DNA of 64,000 nt from Avena insularis (taxonomy: Eukaryota > Streptophyta > Magnoliopsida > Poales > Poaceae): the NCBI GenBank assembly GCA_023614405.1, contig CM042686.1:467140740-467204739 (forward strand), written 5' to 3'. A model generated the notes under the pieces. The model did not search any database, had not been told where the DNA came from, and worked only from the letters and a program-made list of their open reading frames with translations. Numbering within the stretch: position 1 is the first letter of the stretch; each line of letters opens with the position of its first letter. The translations under genes were made by a program, and so were the position numbers. Positions 1-10,435 of this stretch are shown here, piece after piece.

Positions 1-239
1 GAAAAGTTTGGGAATGATGTAGATGATGTTTAAATCACCTAAGAAACATTTTACAAGCATTGGATCAATTAATCATGGCAATTCAAACAACTCCTATTTT
101 AAATGCATACATATATGAATGCTTTCATTTTAAATTTGGAAAAGTTTTTGTTAACCCTATTTTTGGATGATTTGATCTTGTTAAGCTTGGATTAAAGTTT
201 TGGGATGTTATACATATTCATGTCGATTAATAGTTCATG
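1..239. other. AT-rich stretch, unassigned
   Basis: No open frame, repeat boundary or recognisable domain is visible. It lies just left of a reversed Copia relic and may be more of its decayed interior, but I cannot show that. Confidence 0.3.
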
Positions 240-1185
240 ATAACGGTTCAAGACAATCAAATTACTAATAAACTCCCACTAAATTTAACGTCTCTCACAG
301 TCGTTTAGCGATACATGATCCAATTCATTACGCCAAGTCCAATCATCACGTGAGATAATATAGCTTCAATAGTGAACATCAACATGTTGATCATATCATC
401 CATATAACTCATGTTTAACCTTTCGGTTCGATGTGTTCTGAATCCATGTTAGTGTATGATAGGCTCGTCAAGTTAACCAAAGTATGTATACTAGTGCCAA
501 ACCAAACGGTTTTGGTTACATGGAAAACAAAAAGTCCTTAGATATTGTGGAATAAAACCCAAGATCAGATCTACGGGATGCTAGTAGCAAAGTGGATCAG
601 ATCTACTTATCCTCAAAGAAACATGAGCATTTACAATCAGATGATTGGGGTTGATGTAGTTGTTCATGCGTCGAATCAATCCGATGAAGCACCGCACGGG
701 CAACATCTCCGCGGTATCCATAGGTTCATCTTGATGGTGTATCCTCTTACTTGATCCATCAAGCGAGGGAGAAAAGGTTAGTGAGATCCCGGTAGCACAA
801 TGACATTGCGGTGGATATGGTGGCAGAAATCAGCAGAGCTTCACTAAGATTTTACGGATGGGGAAGAACAGAGGGAGGGAGGAAGGAGCAGCGGCCATAA
901 GAAGGGTGTGGCACCTAATGCCACTCCTCTCCTTTATATAGGAGGGAGGTCAGCCATGGAGGGCATCCCCTTACCCAAGAAGGGGGTGGCAGCATAGGAG
1001 GATCCCTCCTCCAAGTTAGGGTTCCCCCTAGCGCTAGGGTTTTGGGAGAGGGGCGCATGGGCCTTCGAGGGATGTGACGCTCTAGCCCATGTAGGCTAGT
1101 GACATGGGCATAACCCTTCGGGTGTCCACTATTCTTTGGGATGCATGAAAGCTTGAATATTCCCTTGGACACTAACTTTTTAAAT
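240..1185 (-). mobile_element. Relic of an Angela/BARE-like Copia element, leader plus LTR fragment
   Basis: About 240-475 resembles, in the same reversed orientation, the leader of the intact Copia element K near 46,250-46,460: shared phrases include aactcccact, the run around ccaagtcc, and taggctcgtcaag. From about 510 it resembles the start of K's reversed LTR (acatggaaaacaaaaa at 520 versus gcatggaaaacaaaaaa at 47,400), followed by an LTR-like GC-rich stretch with a minus-strand TATA-like site (tttatatagg, 932-941). The primer-binding site seen in K is missing between leader and LTR, so DNA was deleted there. No coding potential survives; short frames here are chance. Confidence 0.55.
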
Positions 1186-2206
1186 GCAAAAAATCATGAT
1201 AAAAGTGTCACGAAGAAGATGACAAAAGTCTAGGTTTGGGGATGCCCATGCATCCCAAAGAAAAGGAGATAGAAGAGAAAGAAGAAAAAGTGAAGGAGGA
1301 ATGAAGTAGCTAGCCATATCCTACTCCCAACAAGGGTAACACACAAATTCCCATGAACAACTCTTCTTATAATGATGATGATCTTTCATTGCCTAGTAAT
1401 CCTCTATGTGGAACACTTATGTCTAATATATGGGAGGATGAAAGTGATATAATTGAGTTAGATGATCCATTATGATCATTAGATGACTTGTCTTTATATG
1501 GTGAATCTATTCAAAACTATGAGATTAAGTTTGCTTTTGATGCTTGCAATAATTATGAAAGAGGAAGAGATAAAAACCCTCTTTATGTTTCCATTCTATT
1601 TATGCAAGCTACTGATCATTATGTGCATTGGATACCACAATCTTGCTGCTATTTATTCATATATAAAATGTCAATGCATAGGAAGAAAGTTAGACTCAAA
1701 TGTTAATGTCTATGTGCTTTACGGTGTGCTCCATATGCTTTCAAATACTATTCTATTTGAGCACACCTTGATATCCATGTAATATGTAAAATAACTTTAG
1801 CTACTATTATTTAACAATTAGTTTAAGGTTAACTAAATATAAAATTTGGGAGAGCAAATGAGAAGGATTAGCAATGGAGAAGTTGGGGTCGACCTTGAGC
1901 ATGTGTTGTTCATGCCAATGGAACCATTGCTAAGCCTATATCATTAAAACTTTCCCCACATAAAAACAAAATAAAAAGAGTATATCTTTTGTAATATTTA
2001 GCTTCTTGAATAAAATGGTTTCCCAATAATTACTAAAGTTTGCATCATGGTAGAAACTATTATATCATTTGTTTGGAGAACTAACCATTTTGTAGGCATT
2101 GAAGTAACATGAAGATGGAATATTTCTTTATTTGGGATGAGTGACACGATATGATGAGAAAGAAGTAGAGGACAATAACTAGCAAGACCACAAGCTTAGG
2201 GATGCA
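1186..2206 (+). mobile_element. Fragment of a non-autonomous LTR element related to B
   Basis: The stretch carries phrases typical of the interior of element B: gtttggggatgcccatgcatccc near 1,234 parallels the gcttggggatgcccaaggcatc phrase near 17,770, and the encoded MHRKKVRLKC parallels B's MHRKWVRLKC. It ends at 2,206 with a polypurine-like agcttagggatgca directly before a TG. No LTR of its own was found on either side, so both ends are truncated or replaced. Confidence 0.5.
1488..1706 (+). pseudogene. C-terminal remnant of the B-type unknown ORF
   Basis: A 72-codon frame ends in MSMHRKKVRLKC. The same tail, as PMHRKWVRLKC followed by a longer hydrophobic stretch, is in the ORF of element B at 16,302-17,104. 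Just upstream both carry a YERG box (YERGRDKNP here, YERGKHGF in B) and then a hydrophobic run. I do not recognise a function. That the tail survives in two diverged copies suggests it once was translated. Here the frame stops straight after the basic tail, so it lacks the second hydrophobic part seen in B. It has no clear start and is treated as a broken copy. Confidence 0.45.
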
Positions 2207-3570
2207 TGTAACACCCTCGAATCGGCCCTATGCAGATTTTAGCGTTTCCCGCCAAACCCGGATAGAAATGATTCAAAGATACCCACCAGGCACTTGCTTG
2301 CGGGTGGAAAACGAGGTAATACCATTACACAATAGTTCACCATGGAACCCACAGAACATATATATATATATATACAACAATGACTCAATGAGTCAAGAAT
2401 ATAGATATACAGTACAAAGATCCAAATCACCTTGAAAACGATACAACATCCGAGTACGGATAAGATACAAATTGAGCTAAGAGCCCTGAAGAATAACTAG
2501 TGGTGTCCATAACCCTGCCCAGGCCAAGCTAGAAGGGTAACCCTACTAACGACATCAAACTCATACATGTTAAAACAAAAGGGGTGACGACAAAGGGCAA
2601 AGAAAAAAGGGAGCGGTCAGTACTGAGGCCAGTGCACGGCGAGTCTAGAATTTAGTGGCTCTCGCCAACATAGGTATGGTGGACTAAAGCGGTAGTGAAG
2701 CATGCGCTAAACAACCTATAGAGACTTGATACAACTGTCGGCTATTAGAGAGGGATAAGGAAGACCTATTCGGAACCAACCTGATACTAACACCAATCAT
2801 ACCATCATGGTATTTCCCCCTTGAGACCAAACGAGGAATTTAAACCGAGGAACTCACATTGTTGGTAGTTTTATTCATTCCATTATAGTTGCATCAATTA
2901 CTAGTCATATATAAATAGCACCAGTCATCCTGATATCAAAAGCAGTGGGCAGTTTTAGTTAACCATTTCGTTGTAGTTGTAATACTTACTAGTCAGATAC
3001 AATTAGCATTAGACATCCCAAATCCAGCAGTTGTTGGCACTTTTATTTACTCATTCTGTTGTATTGAAACTGATTACTAGACATGTGAAAGTCAAATTTA
3101 TAGCACTATTTTAGTTATGGTTGTCTATGATCGAGATAATATGCTCCAAGTCGTCCATAACCGCAGACACGGCTTTCAGAAAGATTTACCCTGCAGGGGT
3201 GCACAAATAGCAACACACGCACGATCAACCTCAGAAAAAACAAATAAAAACCCAATGAGGCATCACGACAAAGCAATCATAAGATTCATAAAATATTTCA
3301 GGGGGCCACCCCAATAAGCTACCTACAACAAAGTTGGCCGGCTCCGAGATGGACCCAGGGTTTGTGACGACGACGGTAAACGACTGGGAACTTGAAAGTG
3401 TGACTGGGCTTGTCGATACAGCATAAATGTGGCATGGGGTTCCTAAACAGTACATGCGCTCCACATGCAATCGTAAATAAAGCAGTAAAGCATGGCATAA
3501 GTACGGGATAGTAATAACACCCCAAACTAGTTTGTGCCCCAAGAAATAAGAAATGAATCAAGCCCCGGAA
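2207..3570 (-). mobile_element. Truncated Tekay-like Gypsy LTR, reversed
   Basis: Begins TGTAACACCC, the reverse complement of an LTR 3' end. It matches the 3' 1.3 kb of the LTR of element D read backwards: the stretch ccgagtacgga near 2,450 matches D near 55,135, and 3,230-3,565 matches D near 54,190-54,500, including the 'cagtcacactttc' and 'ccccaagaaata' regions in reverse. The homology stops near 3,565, where Copia-like LTR sequence starts. The remaining ~3.7 kb of a D-type LTR is absent. No target-site duplication can be assigned. Confidence 0.65.
2358..2374. repeat. (AT)n microsatellite
   Basis: Seventeen-base alternating AT run inside the reversed Tekay-like LTR fragment. Confidence 0.9.
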
Positions 3571-4268
3571 CAATTTCATATATTATTTAATACCTATCAC
3601 TATTGGCATATTAAATGAATTAATATTAAAAATATTATTTAAATTGGATTTTTAGGGCAGCCCACCTAATTGGGCCTCACCGGAGGAGGCCCAAGAGGGG
3701 GTCGCGCCCTAGGGATGGCCATGGGGACCGCCGGCCACCAACTGGGCTCCCCACCACGTGGGGCCCATGTGGGTTTGGCTGTCGCCGCCTCCTCCACATC
3801 CTCCCTTGATTAGTCCCACCCCAGGACTTTGAGGGAGATAGTACCTCACCATAGTAATTTTTTGTTTTCTGCCGCAGAACCCCTTCAGTGGTATCAGAGC
3901 CGATCTATGCATAGATATTTGGTACGAGTAGGACACATGTTGATTGTGTGGGCATTGATTCTCTAGTTGCTATCCTCACATGTGTACTTGTTCATATCAC
4001 GACAATGTCGAATGAAGCGCCCCGGACCGACCTTACGTGTAACCTTACGCGAGACTGGTTCCATGACTAACATATGGATTGTACCATATAAGTGGCCAGC
4101 GGGTGTCTATATCTCCGGCATTGGTTGATATGGCATTTACAAAGGGCGGCCCTGAGAAGGGACTTAAAGCAGCAACTAGTCAATCCATGTTATGGTTGGA
4201 AGTTCGTAGGTAGAAACGGTTCTCTTGTGAAAGCCCAAAAAACCACGTAAAACATGCAAAGTTAAAGT
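3571..4268 (+). mobile_element. Copia relic F, left part: LTR 3' end, PBS and leader
   Basis: An LTR tail ending ccccttca at 3,887 is followed at once by a tRNA-Met-type primer-binding site, then untranslated leader. Leader similarity to K is clear: K read on its minus strand has gaaagccccaaaccacgtaaaacatg, and F has the close equivalent near 4,230-4,257. F is interrupted at 4,269 by element E and resumes at 23,477. The LTR is cut on its left near 3,571; its TG start is not in the window. Confidence 0.7.
3888..3901 (+). other. Primer-binding site of Copia relic F
   Basis: gtggtatcagagcc directly follows the LTR end ...ttca, matching the initiator tRNA-Met PBS (TGGTATCAGAGCC) used by Angela/BARE elements. 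The same 14 bases occur reversed in K at 47,375-47,388. Confidence 0.85.
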
Positions 4269-4273
4269 AGAGG
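4269..4273. repeat. Target-site duplication of element E, left copy
   Basis: agagg, repeated at 23,472-23,476 right after the 3' LTR of E. K holds the unoccupied version of this site (minus-strand ttagaggcgtctaactt near 47,025-47,042), which independently supports the insertion point. Confidence 0.95.
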
Positions 4274-4476
4274 TGACGTGGTCATACCTTACAGGTACTC
4301 GAGTTTGGCATATACGGCCTGATCTAGCAAAAGCCCATGGCGTTACCAAGGACCAATTCAGGATTTGGGTGACCGACGGAGACTCCGACTGCTTGCGGCA
4401 CAAGGCAAAGCTTAAGATAGAAAGTTTAAAGGTGCAAACCCTAAACTGTAACCTGCTACCCGAGACATAGCCTATC

Positions 4477-4485
4477 TATATAAAG
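4477..4485 (+). promoter_or_regulatory. TATA box, first promoter copy in E 5' LTR
   Basis: tatataaag, followed about 30 bp later by the aggacgaacac region that would hold the RNA start. The matching site in the 3' LTR is at 23,197-23,205. Confidence 0.65.
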
Positions 4486-4816
4486 GCTGGGAGGGGCGGC
4501 GAGGAGGACGAACACAACCCTAGTTTTCCACAACCTCGCCAGGTTGCATCTACGCACCCCTGTAACTTTCGACTCCCTCGATAATTCCAAGAGCAGACAA
4601 CTAGGAGTAGGGACCTCTACGAGGCCTGAACTTGGGTAAACCTTGCATCCCTATGTGCTTGTTTGCTAGCCGATTACCAAGGCCCAATTCAGGATTCGGG
4701 TGACCAACGGAGACTCCGACTGCTTGCGGCACAAGGCAAAGCTTAAGATAGAAAGTTTAAAGGTGCAAACCCTAAACTGTAACCGACTCAACCTGCTACC
4801 CGAGACCTAGACTATC

Positions 4817-4825
4817 TATATAAAG
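4817..4825 (+). promoter_or_regulatory. TATA box, second promoter copy in E 5' LTR
   Basis: Same tatataaag in the second duplicated unit, 340 bp after the first. Confidence 0.65.
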
Positions 4826-5086
4826 GCTGGGAGGGGCGGCGAGGAGGACGAACACTAGTTTTCCACAACCTCACCAGATTGCATCTGCGCACCCCTGTAA
4901 CTTTCAACTCCCTCGATAATTCCAAGAGCAGACAACCAGGAGTAGGGACCTCTATGAGGCCTGAACCTAGGTAAACCTTGTGTCCCTGTGTGCTTGTTTG
5001 CTAGCCGATTGATGCCTCCAGCGCTCACTCCTTCTCCAAAACCCAAGTCCATAATAATGGGCATTGATGAGTTAACCCCTCGTCAA

Positions 5087-5104
5087 TTGGTGTCGTCTGT
5101 GGGA
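5087..5104 (+). other. Primer-binding site of E
   Basis: ttggtgtcgtctgtggga begins one base after the LTR end. Tat-lineage grass elements commonly carry a TTGGCGCCGTCTGTGGGAA-type site here; this copy has a few changes. Confidence 0.7.
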
Positions 5105-5288
5105 ATTGGGAGTGCTGATGTCGCGGCTTCTTCGGCCCCGTCAACCGTGATCTACAACTCTGCAACAGCAGAGACTCACCTCCTCTTCAGTGCCTTCGAC
5201 TTCACCATCCACACGCCGGCCACTCGCCTAGCTTTCGAGTCCGTAGGCGAGGGAATCGTCCTAGCGATCGGGAGTCTACGCTTCCAAG

Positions 5289-7305
5289 TTGGTCAGATGG
5301 GCACACTTCACCTCCCTGACCAGCCCGTGGTTCCCACGATTGCTCCAACATCGTGGTTTCCGCCGATATATCGGCACCCTAAGCGAGCTCAACACCTCGA
5401 CAACAGTTGGGAGAATGGACAGCGACTGCAGTCGCGAATCCGATCTGGGTGACCTGGCCACTGAAGATGGAGCCTATGGCTCTGAATATGAAAGTTGTGG
5501 GAGCAACAGCTTCCCCAATCACTTCATGTGTGCCGTCATCAATGCAGGCGACACCGGTGTCGCTCGCGATAACACCGGCACCGGACCGACCAATGGAGAA
5601 AATGGTGGCCCCGCCAACAATGCGCCCACCAACAACTGGACAGAAGACCCGCACCTCACGACGAATGAGCGCACCGAGGAGCGTGTGTTGATCAAGCTCA
5701 ATGACAACGAGTGGGCCTGCTGCCGAGAAGCCCTACGGGGTAACCCACTACCTTTAAACTAATCATAAGATATGTTGATGGGTTACCACTGGCTGCTCAA
5801 GGAGGAGTACAAGCGCCAGCAGCAAGTAATCGCGCAACTCGGCGTGTGTAGAAAGGCGGCGGATGAATCGAGCCTCCGGCAGGCTCAACTCTCTTCCATG
5901 GGAGGATCCTCCTCCAAGGGCAACAATCATGTGGCCGCCAAAAGGCGCTCTCAACTAGCCCACCTCACCGACAAGGAGCGAGAAGAGGTTGCGCGAGTCC
6001 TCGACTTCTTGTCCATGACGGTGGATACGCGGGGCAATGCTCCCGAAGACGCCGCAGGCAGCGGTGACTGTGGACACCATGTACCTTCTCAACAACCAGC
6101 CTCCGGCGGGGGATCTGCGAGCCGCCATGCACTGATATACGTTCGCAGGCTTGGGACTAATCGAAGCTGCCCTCATCAAGGATCCAACGCCAAAGCCGAA
6201 AAAGAGCAAGGCTCTGGCCAAATGCTACTCCTCGCCCTTGTCCAGCGATGATAGCCACGACTTGTCTCGACGTCGCCGCTCACGATGACACGACCATGAC
6301 TACGACGCACGTGATGATATCATGCAGCGCAAGGTCGACAAGATGCACGCAAGGCGTGCTCATTCGACTGACTCAGAAGATGACGAAGTAGAGCTCTGCG
6401 GCGCCAGATGCTTCAATAGAGCCATTAGGCAGAAGCGAATGCCTAAAGGGTTCAAACTCCCATCAGAGAACCTGAAATTCTACGGCCTACAGGACCTAAA
6501 GATTTGGCCGGAGGATCACATCTCCTCCGTCAGACTGCACGGCGGAAGCTCAAGCACGACAATGCAATGCCTACAACTACAGCTGCAAGGCTCCGCCCGC
6601 CCATGGCTCAACAATCTCCCACGCAGATCAATTCGCAGCTGGGAAGAGCTAGTCTACAACTTCGTGCGCAAGTTCAAGGCCACTTACAAAAGGCCTGCAT
6701 CAATCGAGGAGCTAAGAGGCTGCCACCAGAGGTCTGGCGAGTCGCTACACTCGTACATCCAGAGATGGTCCATCATCAAAAACTCTACAGAAGATATCTC
6801 TGAGGATCACGCAATCGACGCATTCAATGGCGGCGTTCGCCGTAGAGAACTCAGGGAGGAGTTGGGCTGCTCGAAGCCCAAGACAATCGACCACCTAATG
6901 GAGATCGTGAATCGGTGGGCCGATGGAGAGGACTCGGTGAAAAACCGTGCCTACTCCGATGATGACGACGACCTCGGGCACAGACGTGGTCGCTGAGGAA
7001 AACGTTGAATGCGCGGTTACGAGGATCGCGAAGAGGTCGACATGGTCGCAGCCGGCTACACCGACGAACGCGACGACAACCGCAATAGTGGATACCGCAA
7101 CGGTGGATACCGTGATAGCGGAAAAACCACGCAAGTGTGGCAGCACCGCACTCGCGATGAGGCACCCGCAACATCCATCCAGGACAAACTGTCCGGACCA
7201 TGCAACATGCACTTCTACATCGACAAGCACGACAACAAGAAAAAGTCCAGCCACCTTCTCAAGGACTGTCGTGAGTTCCTCAAGCTCCACGAAGGCCTGG
7301 CCTAG
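5289..7305 (+). pseudogene. E gag (broken)
   Basis: Encodes the capsid/nucleocapsid precursor that packages element RNA. The N-terminal part includes SRESDLGDLATEDGAYGSEY near 5,430. The capsid core lies in the open frame 6,322-6,996, with the gag signature SIRSWEELVYNFVRKFKATY near 6,630. A C/H-rich metal-binding end (CNMH...KDCREF) is at about 7,200-7,280. The frame is broken by TAA at 5,760 and 5,766, a frameshift near 6,200, and TGA at 6,286, 6,994 and 7,006; TAG at 7,303 ends the segment. Arg-rich text around 6,280 and 7,000 suggests the TGA codons replaced CGA. Identification rests on family resemblance and position upstream of protease and RT; the exact start is uncertain. Confidence 0.8.
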
Positions 7306-8254
7306 ATGAATCGCGACGCGAACAACCAAGGCTACGGAGCCGCCCCGGGGACTGTGGCTCACGGAGCACCACCACCACCACCCGGACCACCACCACATGC
7401 GGTTGCACCAGTCCAGAACCATGGAGGAGAACAATACCTGCGAGCACTGGGAAACATGGGGATGATCCAAAAGGGCCGCCCCTCAAATCGAACACAGAAG
7501 GCAATCACTCGCCAAGTCAATTAGGCGATTAACTCTCCACCCTCCACCACTGAGTACCTCAGTGGAAGCGAGTCCTGCATCACCTTCGACAAGCACGACC
7601 ACCCGTGTCAGGTACCTCGCCCAGGCCACTATCCCCTCGTACTCGAGGCACAAATTGGGGGCTTCGAGATGAGTCACGTCTTCATGGACGGCGGAAGCGG
7701 CATCAATCTCATGTTCGCAAGTACCTTGCGCGCAATGAGAATCCCTCTGACATGTCTGGAAGTTTCAGACACGACGTTTCACGGCATTGTCCCAGGGAAG
7801 GGCGTGTACCCTCCTAGGCAAGATCAACCTCGACGTCATCTTCGGCACGCCGCAAAATTTTCGACGAGAGCACATCGACTTCGAAGTTGTCAAGTGGCCT
7901 TCACAGTACCATTGCATCCTCGGTCGTGTCGCGTTCGCAAGGTTCATGGCGATACCACAGTACGCCTACCTGCAGATGAAGATGTCAGGCCCAAACGGTG
8001 TCATCACAATCAACGGAAGCTTCGAGAGGTCTGACAGCTGCGATAGGGAATTCAACAGAATCTCCCAGTCCTTCGGCATGCAGGAGGAACTCGCAAGGTT
8101 GAAGGAGTCAACAGACAACAGTCTGCCTCCCCTGAGCAAGCCAAGCTCACCTGACCTATCCTTCGACTTGTCGGTACACATAGAGAAAGTCCAGGTCCAC
8201 CCAACGGACCCATCTAAGACGGCCCTCATCGCCAACAACTTGAGTCCCGCATAG
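7306..8254 (+). pseudogene. E aspartic protease (broken)
   Basis: The retroelement aspartic protease that cuts Gag-Pol. The active-site loop reads FMDGGSGIN at about 7,681-7,707, the D-G-G form usual in Tat elements. The C-terminal half reads in another frame from 7,787 (LGKINLDVIFGTPQNFRREH), so there is a frameshift near 7,805. In-frame stops are TAG at 7,522 and at the 3' end 8,252, just before an ELALVEF box that normally continues into RT. It lies between gag and RT as expected. A proline-rich linker (7,340-7,400) precedes the protease. Not functional as it stands. Confidence 0.78.
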
Positions 8255-9646
8255 GAACTCGCACTCGTCGAATTCCTCTGTGAGCACTGGGAAATCTTCG
8301 CCTGGTGTCCAGCGGACATGCCAGGAGTTCCCAAGGAATTCGCCGAGCACTCACTCAATGTGAACCCAGACGCAAGGCCAGTCAAGCAAACAATATGGCG
8401 ACTGTCTGAACCAAGAGCAAAAGCGGTCGGTATGGAAAACAACAGACTCCTCGACACAAAATTCATACGCGAGATCAAGGAAAGCACCTGGCTCGCAAAT
8501 CCAGTGCTAGTGTCTAAAAAAGACACGGATATCCTACGGATGTGCGTGGACTTTACCTCCATGAACAAGCACTGCCCGAAGGATCACTTCCCGTTGCCAC
8601 GGATCGATCAAATAATCGACTCCACTGCGGGATGCGAGCGCCTCTGCTTCCTCGACGCCTACTCAGGCTACAATCAGATTTGAATGAAGGAGGAAGACCA
8701 AGAGAAAACAACATTCACAACACCCTTTGGTGTGTTCTGCTACAACACGATGCCCTTCGGGCTAAAAAACGTAGGAGCCACCTATCAGCGGTGTATGCAG
8801 GCCTGCCTCAAGAATCAACTTGGTCGTAATATCCAAGTCTACATCGACGACATCGTCATCAAAACCAAAGAGGAAGCCGTGTCACTCGATGATCTCCGCG
8901 AGACCTTCGATAACCTCGATCGCTACCGGATCAAGCTCAATCCGGACAAATGCACCTTCGCCGTACCATCTGGGCAATTGCTCGGGTATCTCATCTCCGT
9001 GAGAGGGATCGAAGCAAACCCGAAGAAAATAAGGGCCATACTAGCCATGGAGAAGACAAAGAACGTAAAAGGCGTCCAACAGCTGGCTGGGTGAATCGCG
9101 GCGCTCAGTCGATTCATTAGTCGAATGGGCGAAAATACACTACCCTTCTACCAACTTCTCCATAAAGCTGACAAGTTCGAATGGACAGACGAAGCACAAG
9201 AAGCATTCAAAGACCTCAAGCGTCTATTATCCACCTCGCTAGTATTGGTGATGCCGCGTGAAAAGGAGCCGTTTTTGCTATATATCTCTGCCACCAACCA
9301 AGTGATCAGCACTATGCTCGTGGTGGAGCGAGCCGAAGAAAATAAAGTCCACGGGGTACAACGCCTAGTCTACTACCTCAGCGAGGTGCTCACGCCAACA
9401 AAGCAGCGGTACCCGCACTACCAGAAGCTAGCGTATGGCATCTTTATGAAGGCTAGGCGACTGCGCCACTACTTCCAGGAGTACCCAATCATGGTGGTGA
9501 ACGATGCCCCGCTTGGGCACATACTCAATAATCCCGATGCCACTGGACGAGTCACGCTCTGGGGAATCGATCTGTATCCATGAGACATCACATATGAGAA
9601 GCGCGACGCGATAAAATTGCAAGTTCTCCCAGACTTCCTCGTGCAC
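8255..9646 (+). pseudogene. E reverse transcriptase and first RNase H (broken)
   Basis: Copies element RNA to DNA and removes the RNA strand. Visible RT blocks: MCVDFTSMNKHCPKDHFPLP (8,540-8,600), LDAYSGYNQI before 8,681, and the catalytic YIDD at about 8,844. RNase H follows (FLLYISATNQ near 9,275; QRYPHYQKLAYGIFMKARRL near 9,400). TGA codons at 8,681, 9,092 and 9,581 split it. The one at 9,092 sits in LAG*IAALSRFI, where Tat elements normally have Arg. The catalytic aspartates are present, so decay is by nonsense changes rather than loss of the active site. Confidence 0.88.
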
Positions 9647-9649
9647 TAG

Positions 9650-10435
9650 ATGGAGAACCAGCTCCCCGACAAGCCAGACATGTCCTACCTATGGACAATG
9701 CACTTCGACGGATCAAAGCGGAAGGAAGGAGCTGGCATATGTGTCATACTGACATCGCCCCAAGGTGACAAGATGAGATACGTTCTGCGAATGCAGTTCA
9801 CCGCCTCCAACAACGAGGCTGAGTATGAAGCCTTGATCCATGGGATGTGGATGGTGAAAGCATGTGGCGCCAAGCGACTCGTCATCTACGACGACTCCAA
9901 ACTGGTAGTCAACCAAACAATGAACGAGTGCAATGCCCTGAGTGACAACATGATCGCCTACCGCGACCTCTACGACACACTCGAGGGAGACTTTGGCGGC
10001 TGCGAGCTGCGACACATCGGCCGCAAAAGCAACAAGGAGGCGGACATACTCGCTAACATCGGCTCCACCTGTGCCCCAATGCCACCTGGAGTATTCCTAG
10101 AACGCATATGTGAACGCTCCATCAATCCCAAGGCTCCAGGGAAGAAGACCAGCACACCAACGGACTCGGGGGCTACACCACCCAACGAGCCAATGGCACT
10201 CGATGATACGGAGCCAGACATAGGACTCGAAGGTCCCATGGAGGTCATGATGATAGAACCATCCTGGACGCAACCATATGTCACATACTTGCTCAGCAAA
10301 AGGTTACCAGATGACCCGACTGATGCGCGTCATGTAGCGCGACGATCCAAGGCATTCGCCGTCATCAATGGCGAACTGTACAAGCGCAGCATCACAAGAG
10401 TTCTTCAGTGGTGCGTCTCCAACGGGGACGGATGA
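9650..10435 (+). pseudogene. E second RNase H (Tat-type archaeal-like) and linker
   Basis: A 261-codon frame holds an additional RNase H-like domain: MHFDGSKRKEGAGICVIL (first catalytic Asp), then TASNNEAEYEALIHGM (catalytic Glu) and LVIYDDSKLVVNQ (second Asp), ending near the KEADILAN box at about 10,035. Tat-lineage plant Gypsy elements are known to have this extra domain after the ordinary RNase H. A less conserved linker leads to integrase. Stops TAG at 9,647 and TGA at 10,433 flank the frame. Confidence 0.85.

Larger units (their letters stand above)
4345..5010 (+). repeat. 331-bp tandem duplication inside E 5' LTR
   Basis: Copy 1 runs 4,345-4,675 and copy 2 4,676-5,010. Both begin accaagg and end gctagccgatt. 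Copy 2 has a 9-bp gain and a 5-bp loss relative to copy 1. The unit includes the TATA box and the inferred transcript start, so this LTR has two promoter copies. The joint lies at a short shared TT. Confidence 0.88.
4274..5085 (+). repeat. E 5' LTR (812 bp, internally duplicated)
   Basis: Starts tgacgtggtcatacc and ends taacccctcgtca. The 3' LTR at 22,985-23,471 is only 487 bp. The difference is an internal tandem duplication of about 331 bp. Because the two LTRs are identical at insertion, the duplication most likely arose afterwards in this copy. Confidence 0.92.

Noticed and set aside
2191..2215. PPT-like agcttagggatgca directly before TGTAAC as a true element 3' junction
   Set aside because: The sequence after it matches a reversed Tekay-type LTR end, not the TGATAC start of the family that uses this PPT. 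The adjacency is more likely an insertion near the boundary.
6851..7470. Minus-strand frames of 116 and 191 codons opposite E gag
   Set aside because: Shadows of the gag coding frame, rich in Val/Ser/Arg from reversed Asp/Gly/Arg codons, with no splice or start signals. Unlike the 12-14 kb antisense gene they do not extend beyond the sense gene.
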